DNA from: Maratus speciosus
Taxonomy: Eukaryota; Arthropoda; Arachnida; Araneae; Salticidae
Reading direction: 5' to 3'
DNA: 64,000 nucleotides
NCBI GenBank assembly: GCA_963932465.1
Contig: OZ010795.1
Coordinates: 478,506,806-478,570,805 of the forward strand
The notes beneath the pieces were generated by a model that worked only from the letters and a program-made list of their open reading frames with translations, had not been told where the DNA came from and did no database searches. Position 1 is the first letter of the stretch; every line of letters starts with the position of its first letter. Positions 45,801-57,120 of the stretch are shown here, piece by piece. The translations under genes and the position numbers were made by a program.

Positions 45801-46556
45801 GGCACCGTCATGAAACATAGCCTATGTTATAACAAGGGTTGACACCATCATTTTTCACCATCATTTTTTTAATCGGTTTGGTATTTCGTGAGAATGTGTA
45901 GAAACCCCCATTTGTGGAACGTTTTTTAGAACGCTTTTCGCGCATTTTCACCCCTTTTAAATTTCGAATTTTTTAAGACCCGCTCTTAGAAATCCTTTAT
46001 ATCTAATAAGTAATTAATATTTCAAATTTCATATATATCTAGGCCTTCAGTAACACTGAAACCGTAATTTAGAACGTTTTTTGTGTCTGCACCCCCTTTG
46101 GAATAGTGACAACAACATAAAATATAGTCTATCTGAGAGCCAGGGCTGTCACCATAATTTTGACACCATTCTTTTTTTTAATCGTTTTGGTATTTCCTGA
46201 GATTGTGTAGAAACATCCGTTCAGAACGTTTTTAGAACGCTTTTTGTGCATTTTCAACCCTCTCAAATTTCGAATTGTTTAGAAAATGTTCTTAAATATC
46301 ATTTATATCTTATAAGTAACTACCATTCCAATTTTTATGATTCTAAGGCCCTTCCATAACTCAAAAAAAGCATTTTTAGAAAGTTTTTGCTCCTGCACCC
46401 CTTTTGGGTTAGTGGCACCGACATAAAATGTAGCCTATGTTCTAAGTTGGACTAACATCATCATTTTGATACCATTACTTTTGAAATCGGTTCGGTAGCT
46501 CCATAGATTACCTCTAACAAACACACAATTTTACTTCTTTGTAATATAGTATAGAT
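42812..46556 (+). repeat. ~3.7-kb dispersed element with an internal ~305-bp tandem array
   Basis: The head is 'actagcaaaccccgtagc' and the tail 'caaacacacaattttacttc' followed by 'gtaatatagtatagatatag'. From about 43190 to 46530 the phrase 'ctgtcaccatcattttgcc' or a variant recurs about every 301-320 bp (near 43987, 44306, 44617, 44921, 45226, 45534, 45838, 46148 and 46449). Each unit also has 'tggtatttcctgagattg', 'ttttagaacgctttt' and 'gcacccccttt'. Neighbouring units at 45.2-45.8 kb are the most alike. No reading frame is kept across units. Confidence 0.85.
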
Positions 46557-46647
46557 ATAGATTGATAATTTTCACTGCAACAGTTATTTTCATTAGATAT
46601 GCAAATACAGAAGTTAAAACGAGTAATATAATAAGCACTGCAGTTAC

Positions 46648-46775
46648 CTGAGAAAATCCTACATATGTTACATAGTCATAACCATAACGTTTAGAGCGTG
46701 CATGATTTACTTTGTAATGACTATATATTAATTTGCTATTAGCATAATTATACTCAAATTCATACATGAAACTAC
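46648..46775 (-). CDS. Candidate internal exon of an unknown host gene
   Basis: The minus strand shows a possible acceptor ('taattttactcag' just above 46775) and a donor-like junction ('tctcag' then 'gtaactg' at 46648/46647) bounding 128 nt. The enclosed frame is open and tyrosine-rich ('MYEFEYNYANSKLIYSHYKV' then 'NHARSKRYGYDYVTYVGFSQ'). It lies outside any repeat I can recognise. Read past the donor, the frame turns into a hydrophobic stretch that would be intron. I do not recognise the protein and saw no neighbouring exon, so a chance open frame remains possible. Confidence 0.22.
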
Positions 46776-47350
46776 CTGAGTAAAATTAACAGTTATTCCT
46801 ATTAATACAATGTTGATGTGCAGGAGAACGTTTCTGAGCTGTTGCGAAATTTACAGTCTAATACTACTCATAAACGTAATTAGTTATAAAGTAAAATATT
46901 TAAAATGAAGTCACTATTTCTAAATCTGCACATTAATATATAAATTTATATTTTAATATTTTAACCTACTTCAGAAAGAAGAGGAGGTTCTCAATTCCAA
47001 ACTTGTGTATTTTTTTATACGTTTACTCATTCCTTCAAATCTACATGACTGATTCATGTGATTTTTCTTTTACTGAAAGAGGATACTCTCGAATAGGACC
47101 TATTTCAATTTCATCAAAATTAGTTTAGTACTTTTTTAAAAATTCAGTATATCACACCCCCCCCCCCCCCAAAAAAAAAAAAATAAAATAAAAAATAAAT
47201 TAATTAACACCTTTAAATTATTAAATTCATGTCTGGTTTTTTTTGTTGTTGTTGTTGTTTTTGTTAAATTTTATATTATTTCTCTCATACGGTTAATTTT
47301 CTGTAAAAATTATTAAACATTTTAAGTCTTAATAATGTATTTTAATAATA
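46776..47350. other. No recognised gene; C/A homopolymer near 47157
   Basis: AT-rich with a C run followed by an A run at about 47157-47182 and a (gtt)n stretch near 47245. Confidence 0.5.
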
Positions 47351-47352
47351 TA

Positions 47353-47902
47353 CAGGGTTAACCAAAAGTCTTGTCCTGATTATAATAATTCATTACAAAT
47401 TAACCGTTTGTATAATAATGTAATTTGTTGTATCATTGGATTGGTCAGTTTTAGTAGTTTTTTATTTATTTTTTTTGTGTGTGTGCAATAGAACGAAATT
47501 TTTCCGGATCGGTGGATTGGAAGGGTTGGACCAACACCCCGGCCTCCGCGCTCTCCAGATATTAATTCTCTGGATTTTTTTTTTGATTTTTTTTTTTTTT
47601 TTGGGGGGGGGGGGGGGTGGCGCTGTATCAAGGGCAGAGTGTTTGCCACACCAATTGCTGATGTCGAAAAATTGAAGACTAGGATACAAACTGTTGTGTG
47701 AACTGTAGCAGAAGGCATGTTAAAGAATACTTGGTGGGAACTAGAATACCCCTTAAACATTCCCTCAGCTACCAGGGAGCGTGGTCTTATAAAAAAAATG
47801 TATAACAGTACTTACAATGTATCCAAACAAGCATACATCTAATTATAATCGTCTGAGCACAATAAATATTTATAAACAGGGCAAGACTTTTGGTTCACCC
47901 TA
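47353..47902 (+). mobile_element. Mariner-type remnant with inverted ends
   Basis: The left end 'cagggttaaccaaaagtctt' and the right end 'aagacttttggttcaccct' are inverted copies, and TA lies at 47351-47352. A T-run and G-run of more than 25 bp in total interrupts the coding part. Confidence 0.82.
47500..47760 (+). pseudogene. Mariner transposase C-terminal fragment
   Basis: Reads 'FPDRWIG' and 'PRPPRSPDINSLDFF', then the homopolymer tract, then 'TPIADVEKLKTRIQTVV' and 'WWELEY'. These are mariner C-terminal blocks; the Asp in 'SLDFF' is the third catalytic position. The frame is broken by the T/G tract and a stop. The first two catalytic residues are absent. Confidence 0.82.
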
Positions 47903-48029
47903 TATTGTTTACTGGTAAACATTAAACAAATAGCTCCTGTATGAATTGCTCTCACATTTTGTGCTTTTTATCAAATACGATTTCTCTTGAATAATCGCCA
48001 TTTTTAATTGAATAAATTATCATAACAAT
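47903..48029. other. No recognised gene
   Basis: Short AT-rich flank. Confidence 0.5.
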
Positions 48030-48545
48030 GTAAAAATAGTTGTAAGAAAAAAGCGGATTTAAACAGCAATATAATATTAAATTGTTGGTCATCAAAGCGT
48101 TAAGATTTTTTTCGAGTTTATTTCCACATTTTTATGAATCAATAACTAAATTTTCTCTCCATAATACATAAGAAATTGGAACTTGCAAGTTAAGTTCTAA
48201 AACTCATAAAACATTGTTGACTAGTAACCTATAAAGTTGTTTTTATATAGCTTTTATGTTTTAGATAGCTTTTATATGCTTTTTACTCACTTCTATTTCT
48301 GATCAATATTCTTCACCGTTTTTAACTGCATAAATCATCTTATTTAATTTGAAAAATAGTGTTAAGAAAAAAGCGGATTAAAAAAGCAATACATATTAAA
48401 TTGAAGATCATCAAGATTTTCTGCTAGGTGATATCCACATTTTGTCCCTCTATGAAAAAGCAATAATTAAATTTTCTCTGCACTATACATAAAAAATTGA
48501 GTCTTTCAGGTTGAGTACTAACACTCACAGAAACAAACTTTATTA
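48030..48545. repeat. Direct duplication of ~190 bp, spacing ~318 bp
   Basis: Both copies start with 'agaaaaaagcggattaaa'-like sequence (about 48048 and 48366) and contain 'aaattttctctgcactatac' or its variant. Confidence 0.78.
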
Positions 48546-49222
48546 TCCATTTAAATCTCAGAATCCGTCATCAAATTTGAACCGTTAAAGTGCTGAAAAC
48601 ATTCTCTTATTGAAAAAAAAGGCTCATTTCTTTACAATATTGAGCAAATATTTACTAAATTTCATTTTAAATGACGTTTCTATGAAAGAAAAAAGAGGAA
48701 GCGGTAGCATGAAAGGCAAATACAAGAATGGATTTGAAAATTAAAAAGTTATATTTATTTAGTAATTACCGAAAGTGCTCAATGATGTGAAGGGGGTCTA
48801 ATTTTTTAGATGCTAAACTAAATTAACTTTTTTTATCGATTTTAGTGGAGTAAATAAGAGAGTATTTTTCAAAGAAAAAACGCTTGAACATTTCACGGTA
48901 GGTGTTAATTAGAGCTACCATACCACACTCTTTCTTTGTCAAAGGGAATGACCTGACAAATAAGTGTGCTATGGGAGATTTGTGGGTGCATTTAGACTAA
49001 TAATACATAATATTAGAAGTTTTTTGGAAATTGTAATGCACAAATAAATTTTCCTAAAAATGTTCTTATACAAATACATTATAATCAATTTTAGGACACA
49101 ATGCTGGTTAAACATGTAGTTCTTAACAGATTTTAAAACTTTATTATGGAATACATAATTGATATATTTCACCTAAAGTTGCTTACTTGTCATAGTTAGT
49201 GGAAAATCTAAAAATATATATA
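48546..49222. other. No recognised gene
   Basis: AT-rich; a 67-codon minus frame at 48969-49172 has no motif. Confidence 0.5.
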
Positions 49223-49240
49223 TTAAGGGTATCTTCAGCC

Positions 49241-49485
49241 CAGTGGCGTGGCGTCCGGTCATCGCTGGATGCGGCGATGACCAAGCAATATTTAAAAACT
49301 CTTAATAAGCTTTTAAAACTCTACGATCCAGTTTTAGCAGAACATTTGGAGTTCATGTATAAGTGAAGGTAAGATTTAAAGTTTCTTTTTTGAACATTCA
49401 ACCATTGAATTTTAGAGTTAATAATTTTTCACCACAAACTTAAATAATTGCGATGACCACCGAAAATTTTCACGCCACGCCACTG
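49241..49485. mobile_element. 245-bp hAT-like MITE with 8-bp target duplication
   Basis: Ends 'cagtggcgtggcg' and 'cacgccacgccactg' are inverses. The 8-bp flanks are 'cttcagcc' (49233-49240) and 'cttcagtc' (49486-49493), as expected for hAT. Confidence 0.88.
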
Positions 49486-49590
49486 CTTCAGTCGTCATAG
49501 TCACGCGAAAAGACCCGCTCGCTGATGGAAGAATTTTTTTAAGATATCACATTTGCATTTCAATATTTTTAAATGATTTTTTTTTAACCA

Positions 49591-50184
49591 TTTGGAAAAA
49601 TGGTTATTGTCCTCGGTCAGGTTAGGAAATCAAAAACATATCTGAAGCGTTTTATTAGTTGAATACCGCATTTTATTCGTTTTCTGGTTGGTCTATACAG
49701 TAAACTGTATTTACTTTCAACAGAGATGGATACTTCTGTTGCCACTATGACAAAAAAGTAATAAAAACTACAAAAAAACTACAAAAAAAAAATTAATAAC
49801 TCAGAAACAAATTGAGATGCAGCTTTGAAACAAATTGCATTTAAAAGTACATTTTTTCTCTATACGACGGTGTAAAAAGTAATATTGTGGGATGTTTAGA
49901 AGTTTAAGAATGAACTTTCATTTAAAATTAGTCCAGGAATATTAATGTTTAATCCATGGCGTACGTAATGTATGACCAGCTTCGTAGAAGTTTAAAAATT
50001 TACAGTACCGAAAATTGTAAAACTGAAATTTCTTTTAAAATTTGTTCATGATGGGTCCAGGAATGTTAATGTTTAATCTATGGCGTACGTAATGTATGAT
50101 CAACTCCGTGCGATTTTGTATGTCTTAAATTTTAGTCTTTGAAAAAATCCTTTTCCAAATGGTCGTTGTAATTTGTTAAATTGC
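49591..50184 (+). repeat. ~600-bp dispersed repeat, copy A
   Basis: Runs from 'aaccatttggaaaaatgg' to 'gtaatttgttaaattgc' and contains 'tggcgtacgtaatgtatga' twice. The inverse copy B is at 62367-63181 and a partial copy at 11697-11915. It entered the T tract of the fold-back arm. Confidence 0.85.
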
Positions 50185-50211
50185 TTTTTTTTTTTTTTTT
50201 TTTTTTTTTTT
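50185..50211. repeat. Poly-T tract of 27
   Basis: At the end of repeat copy A; copy B has an A/T run of similar length at the same position. Confidence 0.9.
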
Positions 50212-50545
50212 GCATTGTATAGCTGAGGTCGATCTGCGCAAAAGTCGTTTTTTACCTTTTTTGATTTTGTTTGCAGTTTTTAATGAGGCTGCTTTCACTT
50301 TCGAAACTGGTTCCGAAAAGGAAAGTGTTCTATTTAAAATACCTGTAAAAAAAGTAGAAAAGTAAAAAACGGTCTTCGTACATATCGATCTCAGCCATTT
50401 ACTGCAAAAAAAGTTATTTAAAAATATTGAAATGTAAACGAGTTATCTTAAGAAATTTCTTCCATGGATTAGCATTAGCGAGCGGGACTTTTTGAATTCT
50501 TTTCTGTGAGGTCTATTTCTTTTTTGACTGAAGTAAGATCCATAA

Positions 50546-50775
50546 CCCTCTCGATGCGCAACCCGAGAAATACTCGGGCATGCATTTTCCCGCCTAATTA
50601 ATACTATTTGGTTATTATCACCAGTTATCTTTTAGCGAAAGCTTTGTCTGATTTAATCAGGACATTTTCCCTGAATATGATTATCAGAAATTTCTGCTTT
50701 AAAGAACCGGTGATAAAAGATTAAAAATTCTATAAAAGACGCTCATCGCAAAGAATTACTTACGCAGCAAGAGGG
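50546..50775. mobile_element. 230-bp TTAA MITE with subterminal hairpin
   Basis: Starts 'ccctctcgatgcgcaacccg', ends 'acgcagcaagaggg' and is followed by TTAA (50776-50779). The hairpin 'cccgagaaatactcggg' lies about 15 bp from the left end. The inside resembles 58434-58633 ('gataaaagattaaaaattc'). Confidence 0.88.
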
Positions 50776-50781
50776 TTAAAT

Positions 50782-50783
<2 letters not shown>

Positions 50784-50814
<31 letters not shown>
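50784..50814. repeat. Poly-A tract of 31
   Basis: Just right of the TTAA MITE. Confidence 0.9.
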
Positions 50815-50817
<3 letters not shown>

Positions 50818-50953
50818 ATTACTTATTTCGGTTAAAGGCGCTTTTCACACACTTTCTGTACATCAAACAGTATGTTAAGTATGGTTGTGATTTCGAGGTA
50901 ATATTTAATAAAATGTAGTATACCATGAAGAAAAATTCTTTGAGAAATCTTTA

Positions 50954-51152
50954 CACTGTTAAAAATTTGCAGCATTCTGTCCAGTCATTTGACCGTTTTT
51001 ATCGAAAACGGTTACACAATCGTAATTTAACACTGTTCTGACCATATTATTGGCCATTTTATGGTCAGAATATAGTTAAATTACGGTTATGAAACCATTT
51101 TTTCAAAAAACGTCCGAATGACTGACCAGAATGCTGCAAAGTTTTAACAGTG
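50954..51152. mobile_element. 199-bp TA MITE, 'cactgttaaaaattt' family, copy C
   Basis: Same ends and length as copy A at 36559, with TA at 50952-50953 and 51153-51154. Confidence 0.9.
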
Positions 51153-51154
51153 TA

Positions 51155-51871
51155 GTTTAAAAAAATTGTAATTTATACTAATGATGATATTTTGTAATTT
51201 GCTATTTGAAAAGTTTTATTAGGAGATTAATTTGTGAGGAAAATAAACTTCCAAATAATTTAGAATGTATAATGTGTTAACTTACTGCTAAATCATTTTA
51301 TATGTTGTTAAAATAAATAAAAAATACTTTGTTTATATATTTCGCAAGTGCATGAAACTTCAGATTTTTTGTGTTATAAAATTTAAAAACCTTTCATTTA
51401 TAAGCAAAGGTTTGTACAGGAAAAGGTTTCTAACAATACTTATAATATTTAATGATTTTGAGATACTTAGTTTCATTATATCGTTTTACAATTGGATAAT
51501 AATGTTCTCGCTTCAATGAATTTAATTTAGATTGAAACATAATTTCAAAATCAAAGACACTGCGACAACTCCTGAGTTACTCAGAATCAATTAACTATAG
51601 TTATTTGGTCTCGCTTGCTCTTTCCATTAATATTATGAAATGTAACTATAGGATCTAAAGTGTCTATTAGATTCCACGTTTACGGTTCAGTTAGGATTTT
51701 CTGTCACTTAACAAGAGATTGATATCAATAGTTTTTCACTTGCAAGTACAAAATATTGCAAGCAACCAAATATTTCATAATAAAACAATTTTACTGATGA
51801 GACATAAGCTGCGCAATTCGAAAAAGGAATTCTTTTATGACATAAAAGTGAATTCGTGATTATTCCTTCAC

Positions 51872-51874
<3 letters not shown>
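51155..51874. other. No recognised gene
   Basis: AT-rich; ends at a poly-A tract. Confidence 0.5.

Positions 51875-51908
<34 letters not shown>
51875..51908. repeat. Poly-A tract of 34
   Basis: Uninterrupted A run before a short tandem repeat. Confidence 0.9.
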
Positions 51909-51912
<4 letters not shown>

Positions 51913-52110
51913 TAAAGTTACTAAAGTTTTTCTAGAAAACTGGGATTCCTAGAACTTTTTATGTAACGGCAACAAAAAAAAATTCATGTAACAGACACAC
52001 ATTTGCGCCGAAAATCACAAAATCTGTAAGGTTAGGTTACTAATATTTTTTAGGAAACTGGGATGCCTAGAACTTTTCATGTAACTGCAACCAGGGTTAC
52101 AGATAAAATT
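51909..52110. repeat. ~112-bp direct repeat, two copies
   Basis: 'gaaaactgggattcctagaa' at about 51936 and 'gaaactgggatgcctagaac' at about 52053, both within 'ctgtaaagtta' and 'catgtaactgcaac' contexts. Confidence 0.75.
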
Positions 52111-54690
52111 TTAATAAGATTACTGTAATTTTAGCAGATTCATTTGTAAAGTTACAGATTTCTGTATATTTTAAAAAAACTAGTTTTGTAGATTTGCAGC
52201 TTTTTTTTGTACAGTTACAGATGAAAGTTTAATAAGCATGTAACTTTACATCTTGTAGAACTACATATTTTTTTTTGACAGTGTGCATTTCTTGTAACAG
52301 ATGTTATTTCTTGCATTATTTTTTTTTTCATACTCTACATTAAGCTTTACGTTTATGTGTATTTAGGATTATTTTTAACAGTCAGTGGTTATATTGGTAA
52401 AATAGTATCATTCCTAAAATATCACATTGACATTTATTATGGCTTTTGTATGCACTTTGCATTCTCATTATTAAGGTTTGTACTTAAGAGTACTCTTAAA
52501 GGCGGGAAGAGCATGGACAAATTCAGTACACTCACAGTCTTTATTTTTGTACGCATTTGAGAAGAGTTCCATATCTTATTCTGGTTGGCGTCATTAGCGA
52601 AGGAATTCCAAATGGTGGCAAGAAACCATTGCAGCACCTTATCAAATTTTTCAAAATGCAAAAAAACATGGTCTTTAAATATTTACTATATAAATTTATT
52701 TATTAAACGTTATATATGTCACATATTAAAAAATACGTATGTTTATATAAATATTTTTTTTTGTATATATATCACATATATCTGTCTATACGTTTAATTA
52801 TATATAGAAACATACATATATAAATACACAATATATAAAGCTATAAATAAATATTATGTACTTATATTTATATATTTTTATAATTTTGTATATTTATTGT
52901 ATTTATTATATATGCCAAATTAAAACAAAAGTTGCAAAATTTTTCGAAAGATATGCTAAATTCAAAAAACATATGGATAAAGTCCATTCCAGTTGTATAA
53001 AAAAAGCAAACCTAAAGGCTTGAGATCGTAACCACATCGGTTCATTTAATGCCAAATAAAACAAGAACAGAATATGGAACTCTTTCCAAGTATTTTACTA
53101 ACCACTATATCCGAATTCTAAATCTCGACTTATTTATTCGTAGAATATTATACGATTAAATACAGCGCACAGTGGCGTATTTGACACTGAAACTTAACAA
53201 AGAATGCAAAAATTATAATTTGCCCAACAACTGTAAAACGCATATGTTATAATAACTGACTAATTGGTGCATCATTCAATGTCTATTTCAGGAGCGTGTG
53301 TCATATCCGACGACTCCTATACTCCATTGATGAGGAGGAAGTTTCTTTGTGAGATGATGGGCTTTATTGTTACGTTTTAACTTTGTTGTTGTGTTTCAAT
53401 GTATATTTTTGTGGCTTCATTAATTGTTGAACTAAATAGCTTTACTTTTAATATAATAAAAAATGTATTATTTTTAAGCCGTTTTAGTCCTAATTTAGGT
53501 ATATTGATTTAAATATAAAAGGCTTTTTAAAGGTGTGCCGAGCTTAGCCGGACCATTTTTGAAGTATAGTTGTATTGCTTATAGTTTTTAAGGCGACTTA
53601 AAAAAATATATCTTCCACATAGAGTTGCCATTTTTGAATAAAATTTGTTTTGCTAATCAAATTGTTGAAATTACATAACGTAAAGTCTAACACAGGTAGC
53701 AGAGCTGCTTTAGCAGCTGGAAGCGCAAAGCCTCGTTAAAAATAAAAATATGAAAAAGGTTCAATTACTATTTAACTTTAAATCAACTAAATGAAGTCTA
53801 AACAGCTGAAATAGAAAAGCATTTGTGGTGGTTAGAGAAATAAACAAACTAAATTTAAAAGACTATACTAATGTTTATTATTCGATTAAAACATAATTTA
53901 AAACAGAATGATAAAAACGAGAAAATTATATATGATAGCCTCTTAATCATATAAATAAAGGATATTTGTAAGATTATACATACTATTATTGGAGTACAAC
54001 TTCATGACACTATAAAAACAGTGACACAGTGAACCAAAGTCCTTCATATTTAATGATCAAAATTATACGTTTACTTAGTATATCTTAATTGTATTCACTT
54101 GAATAACAAAAAACTATTTTCACGAACCACTTCAATCCCAATCCGACTGCCGAAGGTCAACAGATGAAAAAAGTGCAATTCCGATATCTGTAAATCAACT
54201 TCTTCAGGGGACGACATCACTTATATGGATTCCTCTTTCACCCCAAAAGTCAAATTCATTCCTTAAATATCATTCAAAAATACACTCGCATCATTACACA
54301 GGAAAAACTTCACAAAGCGCCAGTGGTGAAAAACCAAGGAGGTCCGCGAAAACGTTCCTTTACTTTAAGCGTAGATATTCAGTTATTAGTAGAAAAAAAA
54401 TTATTATACATTGTGAAAAACTATATAAAGATTCATAACTAATGAACCAATCGACATCCTTTCTTAAACAAAACTAAGTGAACAGAGAGACTCTACATCA
54501 TGCCGAGCACGCATATCCATCTATCGGTGAATGAAAGCATATTTATATCATCCAAACACACAGAAAAACAAGTGAGTAAGTGTGATCATAGATCGCACAA
54601 AGGGTTTCGTTTAATATTCCTTTCAAAACGTCCAGTACATTTATCGCCATGGAACACCTTCTAAATTTTGGCAAATCCTTCCTAAACTAT
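52111..54690. other. No recognised gene; AT-rich
   Basis: Holds (AT)-rich simple sequence near 52700-52930 and short unrecognised frames. A 'taaagtctaaca' at 53681-53692 resembles the BEL LTR edge but no LTR body is next to it. Confidence 0.45.
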
Positions 54691-55057
54691 CGTAAAGCTT
54701 CAAACGGATTCGCCTTGTTATATTTCCTAATTTTGTTCGTGCCCTCCCCCGAAATGCTACGATATATCACATGACGGGTATCCGCCAAATTTAGAAAAGT
54801 GCACCCCATGGGGAGGCGAAGTGGGGTAATGGTCACCATGATTTTTGACGCGGCCTGATGTTTAAATTTTTTGTTATGTTTTATAAGCTATATTAAAGTT
54901 TCAAACCGATCATCAGGCTATATTTCCTAATTTTGTTCGCGCCCCTCCCTCACCCCCCCCCCCAACTTGAAAGGCGACACGCCATTCTTCTTTATGCTTT
55001 TTTATCATGTATTATAAAGTAAATTAAAGTTTAAAACAGATCGCATTGTTAGATTTC

Positions 55058-55387
55058 CTACTTTAAATGAAATCGCGGTCTGTTAGTTCCACATTCCATC
55101 ACCAGCGAGTGCACTGTATTCTTAACAAAAGCGTATCTGAACGGAACTCCTTTACACAACCCATCAGTAGATATGTTACTCGAGGGGGTGGCGGTCTTCA
55201 GCAAGAATTTAATATGTTTGTTGAAATTACTATTCGGAAATAGTGGTAATTTAACTTTTGACATATATTTAATAAGTAGCATGTGTCTGAGGACTCCGTC
55301 AAAAAAACGCACCTGAAACAGTATGAAACAAAAAGGTAAAAAAAAAAAGGAAAAATTTCGCCCCTCCTCCTCTCCCCAACTGCCCAA
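55058..55387 (-). CDS. Unrecognised open frame in a 410-bp unit
   Basis: I do not recognise this 109-codon frame. A hydrophobic, Phe-rich start is followed by 'LPLFPNSNFNKHIKFLLKTA', then 'FRYAFVKNTVHSLVMECGTN' and 'RPRFHLK' to the stop. The last ~60 codons are repeated with substitutions in the next unit (55473-55670). The start codon is uncertain because the N-terminal part comes from the simple-sequence side of the unit. Repeat-derived coding by chance is the main alternative. Confidence 0.15.
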   Translation of the reverse strand: MGSWGEEEGRNFSFFFLPFCFILFQVRFFDGVLRHMLLIKYMSKVKLPLFPNSNFNKHIKFLLKTATPSSNISTDGLCKGVPFRYAFVKNTVHSLVMECGTNRPRFHLK

Positions 55388-55472
55388 AATTTCACGCGCC
55401 GTTTTTTATAAACTTTTTCTTACGTGTTATAAACTACCTTAAAGTTTCAAACAGATCGCCTTGTTAGATTTC

Positions 55473-55670
55473 CTATTTTAAAGGAAATCGCGGTCTGTTA
55501 GTTCCACATTCCACCACGAAGGAGCGCACTCTATTATTAACAAAACTGTATCTGAACGTAACTCCGTTAAACAACCTATCAGGAGATATGATAGTCGAGG
55601 GGGTGGCGGCCTTAACCAAGAATTTTAGATATTTGTTTAAATTACTATTCGAAAATAGTGGTATGAACAC
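55473..55670 (-). CDS. Unrecognised open frame, second unit
   Basis: 65 codons, starting 'MFIPLFSNSNLNKYLKFLVK' and ending 'VECGTNRPRFPLK'. It lines up with the C-terminal part of 55058-55387 without gaps. The third unit (55973-56158) begins the same way ('LIPLFSNSNFSKYIKFLVKT') but then changes frame at the 'cggggtgggggg' run. No domain is known to me. Confidence 0.15.
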   Translation of the reverse strand: MFIPLFSNSNLNKYLKFLVKAATPSTIISPDRLFNGVTFRYSFVNNRVRSFVVECGTNRPRFPLK

Positions 55671-57120
55671 TTATAAATTTTTTGATATTGAATAAGTAAT
55701 AGTTTTCTCATCATGGCATCAAAAAAACGCACGCAAAACAGTACAATACGCCCTATTATACTGCCTAATTTTGTTCACCCCCCTCCAACCGGAATGTGAC
55801 GCGCCATTCTTTTTTATAATCTTTTACTATTTGTTATAAAGTATCTTAAAGTTTCAAATAGATCGCTTTGTTGGAATTCCTACTTTAAATGTAATCGCGG
55901 TCTGTTAGTCACACATTCCACCACCAGGGAGCGCACTCTATTCTTAACAAAAGGTATCTGAACGAAACTCCTTTACACAACCTCTCGGTACATGCATGGG
56001 TCGGGGTGGGGGGGGTGTGTCTTAACCAAGAATTTAATATATTTGCTGAAATTACTATTCGAAAATAGTGGTATCAATACTTCTGACATTTTTATCTGGC
56101 ATAAGTAACATTTATACTGTATTTTAAAAATCGGACACCGTTCAGAAGAATACTGCAATGAAACATCACGTGACTGCCTTTTAAAATAAGTATATAATAG
56201 AAATAAATCAATTAGTGAAATTAGTGCCCCCCCCCCCCTTGCCTGAAATTTTACGCGCCATTTTTAATAAACTTTTTCTTATGTGTTATAAACTATCTTA
56301 AAGATTCAAACAGATCGCCTTGTTATATTTCCTAATTTTAACAAAATCGCGTTATGTTAGTTCCACATTCCACCACCAGGGAGCGCACTCTATTCTTAAC
56401 AAAACTGTATCGGAAGGAAACTCCGTTAAACAACTTATCAGTAGATATGTTACTGGAGGTGGTGGCGGTCTTAATAAGAAATTACGATATTTGGTGAAGT
56501 TCGGAAATAGTGGTAACTAAACTTTAGACAATTTTATATTAAATAAGTAGCATATATCTCAGGACTACCTCAAAAAAGAGACCTAAAGCGGTCAGAAAGG
56601 CTAACTTTTTAAACAGAAATGTAGCGCCCCCCCCCCCCCGGAATTTCACATGTTATTCTTTTTTACACTTTATCTTATGTGTTATAAAATATCTTAAAGT
56701 TTCAAACAGATCGACATGTTAGATTTCCTAATTTTAACAAAAGCGCGTTATGATAGTTCCACATTCCACCACCAGGGAGCGCACTCTATTCTTAACTAAA
56801 GCATATCTCAACAAAACTGCTTCACGCAATCTTTCCGTAGATACATGTGTCGGGATGGTGGCGGTCTTAACAAAGAATTTAAAACATTTGCTGCGGTAAC
56901 AAATGCTAAGTTTTAAAAAATAATTCTAGCTCCTCCCTCTCCTCAAAATATCACACTCCATTCTTTTTTACACTTTTTCTTATGCGTTATAAACTATCTT
57001 AAAGTTTCAAACAGATAGAGATGCGGTCTTAACCAATAATTTAAGATATTTCCTGAAATTACTATTCGAAAATAGTGGTACGAATACTTGAGTCATATGA
57101 GTCATGAATGAATGAGTCAT

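Larger units (their letters stand above)
49227..50541. mobile_element. TTAA-flanked fold-back element carrying two later insertions
   Basis: TTAA lies at 49223-49226 and ATAA at 50542-50545. The left arm (49227-49590 without the hAT MITE, continuing at 50185-50270) and the right arm (50355-50541) are inverse copies. Both contain 'cccgctcgct', 'catttcaatatttttaaat' and, further in, 'gctgaggtcgat'. The left arm is interrupted by a hAT-like MITE (49241-49485) and, in its T tract, by a ~600-bp repeat. Confidence 0.8.
54700..57120. repeat. Tandem array of ~410-bp units, five to six copies
   Basis: The phrase 'cagatcgccttgttagattt' or a variant recurs at about 55039, 55453, 55860, 56310, 56709 and, truncated, 57012. 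Each unit also has 'ttccacattccaccaccagg', 'gagcgcactctattcttaac' and 'actattcgaaaatagtgg'. C-rich runs vary in length between units. Confidence 0.88.

Noticed and set aside
47380..47760. 126-codon and other frames through the T/G homopolymer
   Set aside because: They are low-complexity Pro/Lys or Gly/Phe runs created by the homopolymer across a mariner fragment.
53681..53692. Possible LTR edge ('taaagtctaaca') like that of the BEL/Pao element
   Set aside because: Only the terminal few bases match; no LTR body is present on either side.
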